Source of the DNA: Candidula unifasciata
Taxonomy: Eukaryota > Mollusca > Gastropoda > Stylommatophora > Geomitridae
Assembly: GCA_905116865.2 (NCBI GenBank)
Contig: CAJHNH020000813.1
Span: 671,001 to 735,000, forward strand
Direction: 5' to 3'
DNA length: 64,000 bases
A program made the position numbers and the translations under genes. Shown here in pieces: positions 1-13,303 of the stretch. The notes beneath the pieces are model-generated. The model was given only the letters and a program-made list of their open reading frames with translations, was not told the DNA's origin and searched no databases. Every line of letters begins with the position of its first letter. Positions within the stretch are counted from its first letter, which is position 1.

Positions 1-735
1 GGCTGACATGTTCACGTCTGCTTGTAGAAATCAAAGGGCAATTACTAGTGCTCTATGGCAGCCTCCAGCAGTAACAAAGAGCTAGCGCCAGCAGTCTTCG
101 AACAAGCGGATCTCAGTTTCCTTCTCGCATTAGGATAATGATATTAACGGATCCCTGACGTAGAATCAGACGAGCCTGTATCTGAGGTCAGCTATTGGAA
201 ACAGCTACACACCTGAACAACAATATCCAATTCATTGTAATCCTGATATGTTACATCTGATGCGTTTTAGCCCTGGTCTACTTAGACAGGCATTCCTAAT
301 GTCACTGCAGTATAGGCCAGTCGAATACAATACCTGTTAAAGATATACAAATCCTCAGCACAAAGAGTCGTATTTCTTGAACGTTTCGTGTATTTACTTC
401 ATTGACTGAATTTTCTTTGAGCAGACCTTTGAACGTTTCGTGTATTTCTCAGCCTGTACTCCGCTACCCACTCGACCAGTCTCGGGGTACAATCTCAAAT
501 ACACGCACATACACAAATATACACATTGACTGTGTAATAAGCTACTATTATACTCGTTATATTATTTTAACTTGTGAGCTGCTAAGACATTGATTGTTAA
601 CTGTCATTTTCTCTCTTGCACGTTAATATTGTTTGTGCGTTTTTTCCCCATTACTTTTGTTCTGCCTTTACTTGTTATTATCTCGCATAGTGCTTTTATT
701 TTGCATTGCTCGTTTGCACTTTACGCTTTCTGGAA

Positions 736-3522
736 ATGTCTAGCCAACTTGAAAACTGGCTCAGTAGAGCTGGTCTTAGATTAGGTCATCTTAATATATG
801 TCATCTATTGGGCAAACTGCCGGAATTATCCCTCATCCTTAGTCAACATTTTCAGATATTCGGTCTTACTGAAAGTTGACTAAATGATTACATCTCAGAT
901 GATGATGTATCGATAAATGGTTATAGTGTTATTAGAAGAGATCCACATAAGAAACAAGAGACAGGTATAGCGGTCTACTTATGTAGTTCACTTAATGTTT
1001 TCCGCAGGCTAGACTTAGAAAGTAGTGAGATAGAATGTGTTTGGCTTGAGTTAAAACTACAAAATCACCAACCACTACTAGTTGGTTATCTTTATCGCAA
1101 CCCCAGCGCTGGAAACATTTGGTATGAAAACTTCACTGCCATGATGGATGCAGTGATTACTATAGGCAGAGAAATCATACTTCTTGGGGACTTCAATATC
1201 GATACTCAAAAGTCTAACAATACATGGGAGAATATAGTTACTTCATACAATCTCCAACAACTAGTTAAACAACCTACTAGAGTAACTAAATCCTCTTCAA
1301 CACTTATAAATCACATTTATACAACACGTCCTGAAAATATAGTGGAATGCAAGGTTTCCACTACTGCAACGTCCGATCATTTTCCTGTCTGCTGTACATG
1401 GTCGAAAAAGGGAACTAAAATTCCAAAACACAAACATTTAAGCATAAAATTTAGAAGCTATAAAAATTTCAGTCAAGAGGCATTTTTACTAGATTTGCTA
1501 AGTTCACCTCTTGACCATGTTTATCAACTTCCTGATCCAGATGATGCTCTGGAATATTGGCTAAAGACTTTCCTTGGGGTTTTTGATAAACATGTGCCAG
1601 TTAAGGAGGTCCGTGTGAAACATCAGACTAAATCACCATGGATCACACAGGAAGTAGTCGACATTATGAGAGAACGAGATAGGGCACACAAAGATAAGAA
1701 CTTTGTCACATATCGGAGTTTGCGTAACAAAGTACAGTATGTTATTCGAAAGGAAAAAAAGAACTATTTCAGAAACCTAGTATCAGATAAAAGAAACAGT
1801 AAGGATATATGGAAGGCAATTAACACACTGACAAACAAAAACACTTCAACACGTGTGGTAACATCTAATATAACATCTGATGATTTCAGCAATTACTTTC
1901 AGGATGACATAGAGCAGATAAAGGCTACAATACCGAGCTATCCATGTGATTTATCCATGCTGTCAACATTTTGTGAGAATAAATGCTCCAGAGATTTTCC
2001 CACTGACATGCCTTTGATGTCAGTCAATGACGTTTTTAAATATCTCGCTAATCTCAAAAACAGTAATGCGTCAGGTCTAGATGGTGTGAGCAATAGGATC
2101 CTTCGTTGTACTGCATCAGTTATCTGCACGTCATTAACCTACATTTACAATCAGTGCATCGCCAAGGGTTACTTTCCTCCAGCCTTTAAAATTGCCAAAG
2201 TCTATCCTCATATAAAATCTAGATCATTAGACAGTAGTATTCCCAGTAGCTATAGACCTATCTCTCTACTAACATCCCTATCAAAACCACTAGAAAAACA
2301 CATTCACAAAATAATACTCCAACATTTAGATCAAAATGAACTTATTGTTGACAACCAGCCAGGGTTTCAAACAAAATTTTCTTGTCATACTGCCTTAACA
2401 AATATGATAGAAAACTGGCATCAGAATATTAACGAAGATAAGATATGTGGTGCAGTGTTTATAGACTTCAAAAAGGCCTTTGACATGATAGACCAATAGA
2501 ACAATGAAAGTGAGTTCCAACCTATTAACAATGCTAACATCTTTTTTATTAAACAGAAAACAAGTTGTTTCACATAATAAATCTATATCACAGACTACTA
2601 CTTTAAATTCTGGAGTTCCTCAGGGTTCTATTCTTGGCCCCCTTCTATTTGCAATTTACATAAACGATCTGCCCTTAAGTCTGTCGGCGTCGTGCGATTT
2701 ATTCGCGGATGACTGTACCATCCATTCAAAATCTCGAACTTGTCTTTGCAACAAGAATTAAACAATGTAGTTAGTTGGAGCTACGCAAACCGCATGCAAA
2801 TCAACATAAGTAAGACAAAATCTATGTTAATAACAACAAGACAAAAACTGTGCACTTTAAACTATCATAGAACCCTTCAACTCTACCTAGGTAACACACC
2901 AGTAGAAAGTGTAACTGAGCACAAAACTTTAGGTCTGATCATCGATGGAAATCTTACCTTTAACTCCCATGTGCAAACACTTGTTAAGCAAACTGCTACA
3001 AAGATATACCAACTAGCAAAAATTAAAAACTTTCTGGATGAAAACACTAGGAAATTATTCTATACTTCTCATATTCAGACCCACATAGACTATTGCTCCA
3101 CAATATGGGATGGATGTGCAAATTCAGTCATCAAACGGCTGAAAGCACTGCACAGAAGGGCTGTTCGTTTAATAGCTAATAGTCATGAAAGTGACTGTTC
3201 GCACCTATTTAAAGAACTCATGCTCTTACCGCTCCAGGAACGCCTACTATTCAATAAAGCTAAACTTATTAAGAAAATCATTTCTAAAAATGCTCTATGT
3301 TACCTTTGGCCATTATTTAAATACAATGGAAGACATAGCAAACGCCTTAACATATTGCATATCTCTAAACCTAGAATAGACCTATATAAAACAAGCTTAG
3401 CGTACTCTGCAGCTCAGCTGTGGAATAATCTTCCACCGGAAATAAAAAATATCAATAACCCCTTTAGATACAATCGGAAACTATTTGATTATTATCTCAC
3501 TGCAGACTATATGCCCCCCTAA
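736..3522 (+). pseudogene. LINE copy A ORF2: AP-endonuclease / reverse transcriptase, broken
   Basis: The frame opens at ATG 736 and contains an apurinic-type endonuclease (LLGDFNID near 1174-1203, ATSDHFPV near 1369) followed by reverse transcriptase: SYRPISLLTSLSKPLEK near 2248, VFIDFKKAFD near 2458, GVPQGSILGPLLFAIYIND near 2611, FADDCT near 2701, then the thumb region to the stop at 3520-3522. It is dead. TGA at 877-879 replaces an arginine codon retained in copy C. TAG at 2497 follows an internal deletion after the FKKAFD motif, and the frame shifts there and again near 2735-2745, so the RT lies in three overlapping pieces (1141-2499, 2504-2761, 2740-3522). The protein would nick DNA and prime reverse transcription of the element RNA. 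Confidence 0.88.
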
Positions 3523-3892
3523 AAAGATTATAGTATGTTAAGGCTTTGATGTATTTCTTATTAACGGTTGGGGGGGGGGGCTTGGTGGGGGTTGAAAACT
3601 GAAGCTTATTATTGTTAAAACTGAAGATGTCAGTCGAATGCATTCCAATATTTGTAACTAATATTTAATTGGTTTTGATGATGTTTATACTATGCAACCT
3701 GTAAAACTTACATCATTTTTTTGAATAGGCTTATTATTGTACTCTTTAAAACGTTCAAGTAATGTCAGTATAAATTAGAGCACATTCCAGCATTTGTAAT
3801 TAAGACGTAGATATTGTAATTTTTTTTCTTCTCTTTTTTGTTCTTTTGTTTCTATTCTATATTTCTCAAATTTTTAATTGTGCATTCCTCTT

Positions 3893-3924
3893 TTTATTAT
3901 TATTATTATTGTTATTATTATTAA
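3893..3924 (+). repeat. TTA-type short repeat in LINE A 3' UTR
   Basis: Runs of ATT/TTA with one interrupting GTT lie within the 3' UTR of LINE copy A, just upstream of its AATAAA-type 3' end. Confidence 0.7.
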
Positions 3925-4379
3925 CTATGAAATGAGGTAAAAAATGAAACATTGTATGAAAGGAGCGGAGTGAAAGGGCAGAATGTTAGACAGGCCTGCG
4001 TGCCCAATACTTAACCCTTTGAAAATAAAGTTTGTTTGTTCGTTCTTCATTCTTGATTATTTTATAAAACAACTGCTTGTGAACAACATGGATTTATATA
4101 TCACTGTGTTACTGTACAGAGAGCGAAATTGTTTAAAAGTATTTTTACATGCTCGTTTTCACGGAATTTCTACTTAGATTTAAACAATAACTTGACTATG
4201 GAAGCAGATTTGACTCTCTAGAACCAATCGGGTGCGATGGACGGATTAAACCAACCAATCACTACGTAGTTGTTTAAAATGTGTCGTGACCCAGTGTGTT
4301 TCCGGCTGTTTGTGGTGGGGGCGTATTGGCTTAAGGCCTGTGGTCAGTAGGAACTATGCGCTCAACAAAGAGAAGGCCT

Positions 4380-6060
4380 TATAAGACAAGCTTAAAAAAA
4401 TGTCCAAATTAACCAGGAATATTAATTAAATATTCAAATGATGGAAAATGTGTTACAATATGCTTTAATAATACCATTGATTATGAAACTTTTCGATCTT
4501 GCCTACTGAAATACTATCAAACCGAAAACATTGAACACAGGACGGACAGACATGGTGCGCATGTAGAGGTAAAAATATTGTCACCATCATATACAATCTA
4601 TTTGTACCACACAAAAAAATAAACTGCTGGTCCAAGGTAATGTGCATGCTTTAGAGACATGGTTGGGGAAGGAGTTTATTGAGCTTCAGTAACAGCTCAG
4701 TCCTTGATACACAAAGAGTTTCTAAATTCACCCTAGAATCTCCGCATACCTACTTTAGCTGAAACCATCACTCCTGCTTATGCCAACACTTTTGATAACT
4801 AGCACCTGTGCCATCAGTCCTCAGATAGCAGAGGCAATTACACAAACGAATTGGACATGGGCTCAGTAGCTACAGGTCGACCAGTTCTGCTAGCTACTGA
4901 GTACCCATTAGAGTGTTTACAAGACACTTAACAGCGTCGAGACTCTCAAATCATTAATTCAATAAATATACCCACAGATCCAGCGTACATCCCATCTAAC
5001 ATTTATCCCACATGCGACTGCCGGCGACATATTTAAGTGATAGAGACTAGCCTAAAACACTTACTGATACTGTCTTAGCTAGTACTGAAAACAGTCAGCC
5101 ACATAGAGACTATGGCTCACTCCAGGTAGAAATAGACCTTCTGAAGGAGGAAAACAAAACATTAAAAATGAGCGTTGGAACTAAGCAGCGTGTGCCAGCT
5201 GTTGACATTGTGACACAAATCGATGTGCCCCAAACTTCCTCAAGTCAGCGACAGAAAGCCAAACAACAACCGTATGAACAGAAACTGGTTGAGCAAGCTC
5301 CACAGTATCCCACTCACGTCAAGATAAATCGATTTAATGCGCTGCTTGAGCGGTCAGTCAACAGTAGACCATCAACTGAGAGAGACACTGCCATCATGCA
5401 CTCCACGCCTACAAGTCACACTGGAGGAGGTGCATGAAGATGTACAGACTGAACTTCAACACTGGCAGACGCAAAGAGGCGGGACGCTATCAAACTACAC
5501 AAACAATAAGGCATGACTCCACCAACCAATTTGTAACTCACTGCTGAAAGGTTTATATAGTGAACCAGTCTACATCAGTCACTGACTTAGTTTCTGTTGT
5601 TCCATTGCCAGGTGCAGGGGTGGACGGACTAACAGATAAAATAAGGTGACTGGGCATAAACAACATCCAGAAAGTGACAGTTCACATGGGGATAAACAAC
5701 ACAATGAACAATAAATACATCACAGATTTCCAGCTGCGGTCGCTATTGAATTCATTGTGTCCGACGTACCCTTCATCTATTTTTCTCTTCTATTCTCTCG
5801 CCAATGTTCGGCCATCAGCGTCGACTGGCTGACATAAACAATAAGGTGCTAGAGAACTTTTGTAAGCATAGGAATTTAACTTTTATCAACCATGCACCAT
5901 TCTTTACGACACAGTAAGAAGCTCCTATATAAGGACCAGATCCACACTAGGGACAAGCATCCTGGCCAAGAATTTCAAATATCCAGTCTTGACACAGCTC
6001 GTACCCAGCACAGAAGAATGTATAACACCTGTTTTTACTTCACCCAATTATCAGGCTAAA
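4380..6060 (+). pseudogene. LINE copy B ORF1 (esterase-type), heavily decayed
   Basis: Short frames match ORF1 of copy C in order. Near 4430-4680 they encode a block like GKCVTI...FNNT followed by a hydrophobic Tyr-His-Thr-Lys-Lys segment, equivalent to residues 50-130 of copy C ORF1. 5168-5437 matches the linker. VTVHMGINNT near 5670-5700 is the third conserved block of an SGNH/GDSL esterase, with Asn where copy C has Asp. A Lys-Asp-Gln-Ile-His stretch near 5931-5945 matches the catalytic DxxH block. The order is clear but no frame exceeds about 90 codons. Not functional. Confidence 0.7.
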
Positions 6061-6758
6061 CGACACAAGCCAAGCACTGTGAATACAAGCACCCCATTAC
6101 CTGATGCACGATCTTCCAGTGTCCCTGGAGTACACACACCATGACTTGGAAATCATCCTGACACACCCACCTTTGTACAGGAGGGCAACAGCTATGATTA
6201 TTCCTTTCCTCCACTCCCAAGTAGGGAAAATTCTGTCAATAGCACTGGAGGGCTGGAGACTGTGGCTAGAAACGATAGCGTACCTGAACGACAGCAGTAT
6301 CCATTTAATTGGAGCCACGATTTGCACCATCTCATGTGCTTCAGTCCAGAGATTTTGCAACAAGCGTATATGATTTCAGCATGGTGCAGACCAGTCGGTT
6401 ACAATGTTTGCTAAAAAAACCACATACCCTATAACAGTCGGACAAGTTTTCTTAGGTGCTTATTTCATTGTTACAATGTTGCCCACTAAAGACCACTTAT
6501 TTTGCATATGCAAAGTGCTAGTTATAATACTACCTACATCTGCTAAGTTGTAAGTGAGGTGATGGTGTATGTGAATTAAGATGTTTTAATTCAATTTTCT
6601 TGCACTATCTACATTTTAATTTGCTTCCCCCCCCCCCTTTTTTCATTACTATTTTTTTTTGTTTATTTGTTACTGCCAAAATAATTATTATTGGGTAACT
6701 TAGTATACTCTGGTTTTGACATAACTTATATTGTATTGTCACACATTGCAATTTTATA

Positions 6759-8668
6759 ATGTCTGACACACATGATCATCAGCTCAGTAAAACTGGGCTT
6801 AGACTGGGTCATCTGAATATTTGCTATCTTCTGGAAAAACTGCCCGAACTATCCCTGATTCTTAGTCAAAATCGCAGGGAAAGTAGATTAAATAAAAACA
6901 GTACAGATGATGATAAACATATCAACGGTTTTAGTGTTATCAGGAGAGACTCACATAGGAAACAAGAGACGGGTATAGCGGTCTACTTCGGTAATTCACT
7001 TAATGAACAAGAGACGGGTATAGCGGTCTACTTCGGTAATTCACTTAATGCCCAACATAGACTAGACAGAGACTAGCGATGTAGAGTGCATATTTTTAGA
7101 AGTTAAGCTAAAAAATCACAGACCCATTGTAGTTGGTTATCTCTATCGCAATCCTAGCGCTGAAAACATGTGGTATAAAAACTACACCAGTATGATGGAT
7201 ACAGTGTTCAATATTGTAGGAGAAATTATACTTCTTGGGGACTTTTAATATAAATGCCCTAAAATCCAACAAGACGTGGGAAGACATAATTACCTCATAT
7301 AGTCTCCGACAACTAGTCAAACAAGCTACTAGAATAACAAAATCCTTGTCAACTCTTATAGACCATATTTATGTAACATATTCTGATAACATTATAGAAA
7401 GCAGGGTACCCACTACAGCAGTGAGTGATTATTACCCCGTAATTTGCGTGTGGAATAAAAGAGGCTTAAAAACTGTTAAGCAAAAACATATAAGTATAAG
7501 CATTTAGACGCTATAAAAATTGTAATCAAGATGCACTTCTAATAGACTTTGCTTAATTCACCTCTCGACCATGTTTATCAACTTCCTGATCCAGGCGATG
7601 CTCTGGAATATTGGATGAAGACCTTTTCTGTGTATTTGATAAACATGTGCCAGTTAAGGGAGTTCGTATGAAACATCAGACTAAATCTCCATGGATCACC
7701 CAAAAAGTAGTTGAAATTATGGGAGAGCGAGATAGGGCACATAATAAAAAGATTCCATCACAGACCGCAGTCTGCAAAACAAAGTCCAGTATGCCATTCG
7801 TGAGGAGAACTTTTTAAAAAACAACAGTAGATAAAACAATCAACAAAATATATGGAATGCAATTAATACACTGACAAACAAGGGTACTTCAACACGTTTG
7901 CTGACTTCTTATATAACTTCAGATGATTTCAGTAATTTCTTTCAATACCAAACTGTTCTTGTGATTTATCCCAAACTGTTCTTGTGATTTATCCCTGCTT
8001 TCATCATTTTGCTGAAATAAATATTCTGAAGATATCCCTCCTGAAACACCTTTCATGTCAGCTGCTGAAGTATTTATACATCTCAACAGTCTAAGAAACA
8101 GTAATGCATCCGGTTTAGATGGAACCAGCAATATCATCCTGCAGTGCTGCACAAGTCATTTTATCTACTACCAATGTCTTGTTTAAGGCTACCATTGATT
8201 GCCAAAGTTTATCCAAATCTAAAATCTGGTTCCTTAGACAGTAGTTTTCCAGGTAACTATAGACTGATCTCCCTGTTATCATAACTATCAAAACAACCCA
8301 AGAAACATTAATTACGTAACATTTCAATATTTAGATAGCAAAAAACTTATAGTGGATAACCAATCAGGGTTTTGACCAAAATATGCTTGCCTTACTAACT
8401 TAACAAACATGACAGAAAACTGGCATCAAAATTTGATGAGAAAATATGTGGAGAGCTGTTTACATTATAGACCATAATATTCTTATCAGAAAATTAGAAA
8501 CAATGAAATTTAACCCTAATCTATTAAAGTTAATAAAATCCTTTTTGTTAAAGAAAACAAATAATCTCATACAATAAACCCTACCATGGACTACTGCCTT
8601 AAATAGTGGGGTACCTCAAGGCTCAATTCTCGGCTCTATGGTAATCAATATTTACATAAACGATCTTA
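6759..8668 (+). pseudogene. LINE copy B ORF2 endonuclease/RT fragment
   Basis: Starts at ATG 6759 (MSDTHDHQLSKTGLRLGHLN) and follows copy A and C through the endonuclease (LLGDF near 7230, DHIYVTYSDNI near 7360), the Pro-Trp-Ile-Thr-Gln segment near 7690, and fragments of the RT fingers and palm (GVPQGSILG near 8611). It is interrupted by a 45-bp in-frame tandem duplication (6961-7050), a 23-bp tandem duplication near 7950-7995, many stops and frameshifts, and it ends before the FADD catalytic motif. Confidence 0.75.
6961..7050 (+). repeat. Perfect 45-bp tandem duplication inside LINE B ORF2
   Basis: Bases 6961-7005 are repeated exactly at 7006-7050 (both start AACAAGAGACGGGTATAGCG). The period is 15 codons, so it keeps frame and duplicates a peptide beginning EQETGIAVYFGNSLN. 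Copies A and C have one unit, so the duplication is private to copy B and, being identical, young relative to the decay around it. Confidence 0.95.
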
Positions 8669-8836
8669 TGAGAATATAGAAGTAACAATGAGAAACTGTG
8701 ATTCGATTGAACCAATCAGGATACGGGAATAAATTTAACCAACCTCAACACAGGTGTTGGAATGTGTTGCCACCTTGACTGTTTTGAATGGGGATCAGTT
8801 GTGTTATTGAACCTTTGACCTGTCGTGCATCTAGTC

Positions 8837-10790
8837 ATGTCTGACAGTGAGACCTTTGTTGGGGAGTTCACGGAGGGTGGGAGGGGACAAGCTGGTTTGA
8901 GTCCAAGTGTTACTAAAAACTACACACTCGACACAGCGCGTCAAGATGTCCCAGATATTATTTTCAAGCCCACCAATGAAGGTAAATGTGTAACAATCAG
9001 CTTTAATAACACGCTGCACTATGAGGTGTTTTGGTCTTGTCTCCTGAAATCCTATCAACAGGAGCACATCGATAGCAGGACAGATAAACAAGGAACTCAG
9101 GTAGAGGACAAAATAATCCCACCAGTAATTACAATTCACCTCTACTACACCAAAAATAAACTGTTGGCGCAGGGCTCTTGTATTGCAATTCGTGCTTGGC
9201 TGGATAGCGAATTTTCCGAACTTGAAAAGACAGCCCAGCAAACATGTAGGGAGTATTTAAATACACCCCTTGTTTCCAACATATCCAGCTTAACTGAGAG
9301 AGCCACACCTGCTCAGTCAATTCTTACAACGATGGACAGTACATTGGTTAGTGGTCCTAAATCACTGCAAATCAATGCATGTGATGACACTTCAGTAGCT
9401 GCAGGTCGACCGGCTCTGCTAGTTATCGAGTATTCAATGGTGCGGGCCAAAGATGTTGAGGTTGAACCAAACTAAAATACCACCACTCTGGCAGACCCAG
9501 AGAATGCCTTTGTCATCAACATCACAACATGTGATTGCCAGAGTTGCATTAAAGATCTAGAGAAGAACATAAAGACACTTATTGCTACTGTTGCCTCTGT
9601 CACTGAAAGAAACAATCAGATTAGTGGTGATCAAAATGAGCTCAAAGCTGAAATAAAGCTCCTAAAAGAAGAGAACGTATCGCTGAGACGAACTGTTAAA
9701 TCGCTACAACTTACTTCAGCTACTAATATAGGTAGCTACTAATATAGGTACGCAAACTGGCAGTCCAGTCACTGTTCAACCATTGTCGGGTGTGAAACAG
9801 CGAAAAATACTGGCAAATGAGCATGACAAAGTTCAACATCCTGCAGAATCTCTGCAACCTGCATTAGTTGCTGAGCTGGCAGTCCAAACTGACAGCCCCA
9901 TTACTGTCCATCCAACTTCAGGGGCAAAATGTCCAGAAGTAAAGACAAATGGACTTGACAAAACTGAACAGCGTACACGCAATATCTACCCTATTGACGT
10001 CAAAATCACCAATAGGTTTGATGCCTCGCTGAGTCAGTCAGAAAGTAAGCAGTCCATCCACACAGAGCCAACATCCAGCGCAAAGGTAGAAAAAAATCCC
10101 GTGAACTTCTGAACGAAAGCCATCAATGGCAAAAGCCACAGACAAGACACTTTCTCAAGCAACAGACACAAATGATAGGATCTAATTGTACGCACTTAAT
10201 TATTGGGGACTCTCTAATGAAAGGTGTGTACGGTGATCGAATGACCACATCAGACAATAATGCAGTATTTGTTATTCCGCTACCAGGTGTTGAAGTGGAT
10301 AGACTAGTAGACTGGGTACGCAGATTACCAAAAAACAATCACATAGAGAAAACGACCGTACACATAGGAATAAATGACACGATGAATGACAAAACGTGTC
10401 ACAGCTTCTCAGCTGGGCACTTTACTAAATTCATTGCGTCACACTTTTCCTAAATCCTCTACATTTTTCGTCTATAATTCCACCTTGCTGGGGTTCTCAG
10501 CATGGCAGACACAAACAACAAAACTCTGGAGAACTTTTGCCATCACAACAAGTTAACTTTTATAAATAACACACCGTGCTTTACAGCACAGTCTGGTACA
10601 CCAAATGTATAGGGATCAGATCCACACGTCCATTTTGGGCACCAGTCTTCTAGACAAAAATATAAAGTATCCAGCCAGAACAATGCATACACCCAACAAA
10701 GAAGTGCATAGAACATTTGTCTCTACGCCATCAGATTATTTTGCCAAAAGATGTAACTCAGTCACCATTCATACAAGCTCGCGCAAGCCT
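8837..10790 (+). pseudogene. LINE copy C ORF1: N-terminal domain, coiled coil, SGNH/GDSL esterase
   Basis: ATG at 8837. The first 213 codons run to TAA at 9473-9475, but the same frame continues past it into Cys-Asp-Cys-Gln-Ser-Cys and a heptad-rich coiled coil (9490-9720), so this TAA is a point nonsense change. A 16-bp tandem duplication at about 9724-9755 then shifts frame by +1, exactly into the next open stretch (9783-10112). After a further shift, 10172-10453 encodes an SGNH esterase: LIIGDSLMKG (nucleophile serine), VHIGINDT (Gly-x-Asn block) and, near 10605-10630, YRDQIHTS (Asp-x-x-His). Esterase domains in ORF1 are known from CR1-clade LINEs. No copy here is intact. Confidence 0.82.
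9724..9755 (+). repeat. 16-bp tandem duplication breaking LINE C ORF1
   Basis: AGCTACTAATATAGGT occurs twice in a row. Sixteen is not a multiple of three, and removing one unit restores the frame joining the coiled coil to the downstream linker. Confidence 0.9.
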
Positions 10791-11137
10791 GACGCCTAAT
10801 CTGCCTTCACCCCGAGAGAATACACGCCACCACATGGAAAAAGTCCATAACATCAAACAACCACCTTTGCACAGGAGGGGGATAGTTATGAAGACACGAT
10901 TCCTCCTCTTCCTAGCAGGGAAACTCCCGCCAAAAACACTACCGGTATTCACCAGGTTTCTGCCAACCAAGAACTGGAGACTACACTTACAAACAGCTAC
11001 ATATCTGAACGATATAAGTATCCACTGAACTAGAATCCAGATGATGTCGTTGCAGTATACACCAGCTTGATACCACACCCGTTAAGAAAAACTGTATCTC
11101 AGCCGAAAAAGTCTATACCTTAAGCGTTTATATATTG

Positions 11138-11301
<164 letters not shown>

Positions 11302-11952
11302 TGCTTTTTACAACGTTGCCCACTCGACCAGTGGGTCACACAACTACAGATATAAACATTGACTTGTGTGAAAAATTGCTGTGCTTATTCCATCTCTTAG
11401 GTGTGCTTTAATATTGTTTAACTTTGCTTAGCTGTAAGTCAAAAGGAAGTGTGTGTAAATTGCTTAAGTCATTATTTCTTTACTCTCTCTCTCTCTCTTT
11501 CTCTCGTTTTAGTATTTTTGCCTATTACTATTGTTAGCATTGCAACTTAGTAAAATCTTCTATTGATCTTTTATATTATTACTATTATTTTATAATAATA
11601 ATAATAATATACTATTATATTTGCTATATTCTTACATTAAGCATTTATTTCACTGTAACTGTGCTGCCCACTTGATCAGCAGTGGGTCACACAGATACAT
11701 TTATAAACACTGACTTGTATATCGAGCTACACATTTATAGTCAACTATTTGGGCTTGTTATAATACTGCTTAAATCTGCTTAACTGTAAGAGAGGTGGTG
11801 GTGTATGTGAGTTAGGAAATTTTAATTCAACTTTCCTTCATTCTCTCTCTCATTTCAATCATTCTTCCTTTTACTCCCATTATTAATTAGTTTTTGTTGC
11901 AGCTTAAAACACTGTGGTATTGACAGAACTGATATTGTACTGTATTTATATA

Positions 11953-13300
11953 ATGTCTGACACACGTGAGCATTAGCTCACTAAAACTGGGCTTAAATTA
12001 GGATATCTGAATATATGCCATCTTCTGGGAAAACTGCCCGAACTGTCCCTTATTCTTAGTCAAGGTTTTCAGATGTTCGGCCTTAGTGAGAGTAGATTTA
12101 AGCAAACATAACAGATGTTGATATGCATATCAACAGTTTTAGAGTTATTAGAAAAGACTCGCATTGGAAACAAGAGACCGGTATAGCGGTCTACATCAGT
12201 GATTCACTGAATGTTCACCGTAGACTAGACTTAGAGACTAAGGAGGTAAAATGCCTATTTTTGGAAGTTAAGCTACAAAATCACAGACCCATTGCAGTTT
12301 GCTATCTCTATCGGAACCGTAGTGCTAGTAACAAGTGGTATGAAAACTTCACTGTCATAATGGATACAGTGTTCAACAATGTAGGAGAAATGATACTTCT
12401 TGGAGACTTTAATATGAACATCCTAAAATCCAATAAGACGTGGGAAGACATAACTACCTCATACAATCTCCAACAGCTAGTCAATCAAGCTTCTAGAATA
12501 ACAAAATCATCGTCAACACTCATAGACCACATTTATGCAACATGTCCTGATAACATCATAGAATGCAAGGTACCCACTACAGCAATGAGCAATCATTACT
12601 CCGTAACGGGTGTGTGGAATAAAATAGGAACGAAAATTACCAAACAAAAACATATAAGTATTAAATTTAGAAACTACAAAAATTTTAATCAAGATACATT
12701 CCTACTGAACCTGCTCAATTCACCTCTTGGCCATGTTTATCAACTTCCAGACCCAGATGACGCTCTTGAATATTGGCTGAAGACCTTTTTATTGCGTATT
12801 TGATAAACATGTGTCAGTTAAGGGAGTTCGCAATGAAACATCAGACTAAATCCCATGGATCACCCGGGAAGTAGTTAGGGTTATGAGAGAGCGAGATAAT
12901 GCACATAAAAATAAAGATTTAATTAGATTCTGAGGTCTGCGAAACAAAGTCAAGTATGCAATTCGTAAAGAGTTTTAAAAAAATGTTAATAGTAGATAAA
13001 ACAAACACCAAAGATATATGGAGGGCAATTAATACACTGACTAAAAAAGGTACTTCAACGCGTTTACTGACATCTAACATAACATCAGATGATTTTAGTA
13101 ATTTCTTTGAAGCCGATATGGAACAGTTAAAAGCCAGATTATCAAACTGTCCTTGTGATTTATCCCTGCTTTCATCATTTTGCAAAAATAAATGCTCCGA
13201 AGATATACCTTCTGACATACCTCTCATGTCAGTTGCTGATGTGTTAGCCTCAGAAACAGCAATGCGTCCGGTTTAGACGGAATCAGCAATAGGATCCTTT
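11953..13300 (+). pseudogene. LINE copy C ORF2 endonuclease/RT N-terminal part
   Basis: Opens at ATG 11953 with a premature TAG in the first dozen codons and a frameshift near 12100. The endonuclease is then continuous for 226 codons (12123-12803) with LLGDFNMN near 12396 and DHIYATCPDNI near 12520. Further pieces (12956-13276) cover the linker and the start of RT. Sequence homology to copies A and B stops at about 13300. Confidence 0.8.
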
Positions 13301-13303
13301 AGA

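Larger units (their letters stand above)
1..4045 (+). mobile_element. CR1-like LINE copy A (5' part outside window)
   Basis: Non-LTR retrotransposon. Bases 1-735 resemble the stretch between ORF1 and ORF2 of copy C (about 10900-11950), so ORF1 itself lies mostly upstream of the window. ORF2 runs 736-3522. The 3' UTR is A/T-rich, has a TTA-repeat patch near 3893-3924, and ends around 4019-4045 in AATAAAGTTTGTTTGTTCG, a typical AATAAA plus short-repeat terminus. Copies B and C follow in the same orientation. The CR1 assignment comes from the esterase-type ORF1 of copy C, because esterase ORF1s are known in CR1-clade LINEs. Exact ends and a target-site duplication were not resolved. Confidence 0.8.
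4200..8690 (+). mobile_element. CR1-like LINE copy B, 3'-truncated
   Basis: Second copy of the same family, starting within about 160 bases of the 3' end of copy A. Its 5' UTR aligns with that of copy C from a shared GAACCAATC motif (4222 here, about 8708 in C). ORF1 remnants run to about 6060 and ORF2 starts at 6759. The element stops abruptly near 8690 just after the RT GVPQGSILG block, where the 5' end of copy C begins. RT thumb and 3' UTR are absent. It carries several small internal tandem duplications and many stops. Confidence 0.78.

Noticed and set aside
402..784. Two short frames just before LINE A ORF2
   Set aside because: They lie in the inter-ORF region of the LINE and lack motifs.
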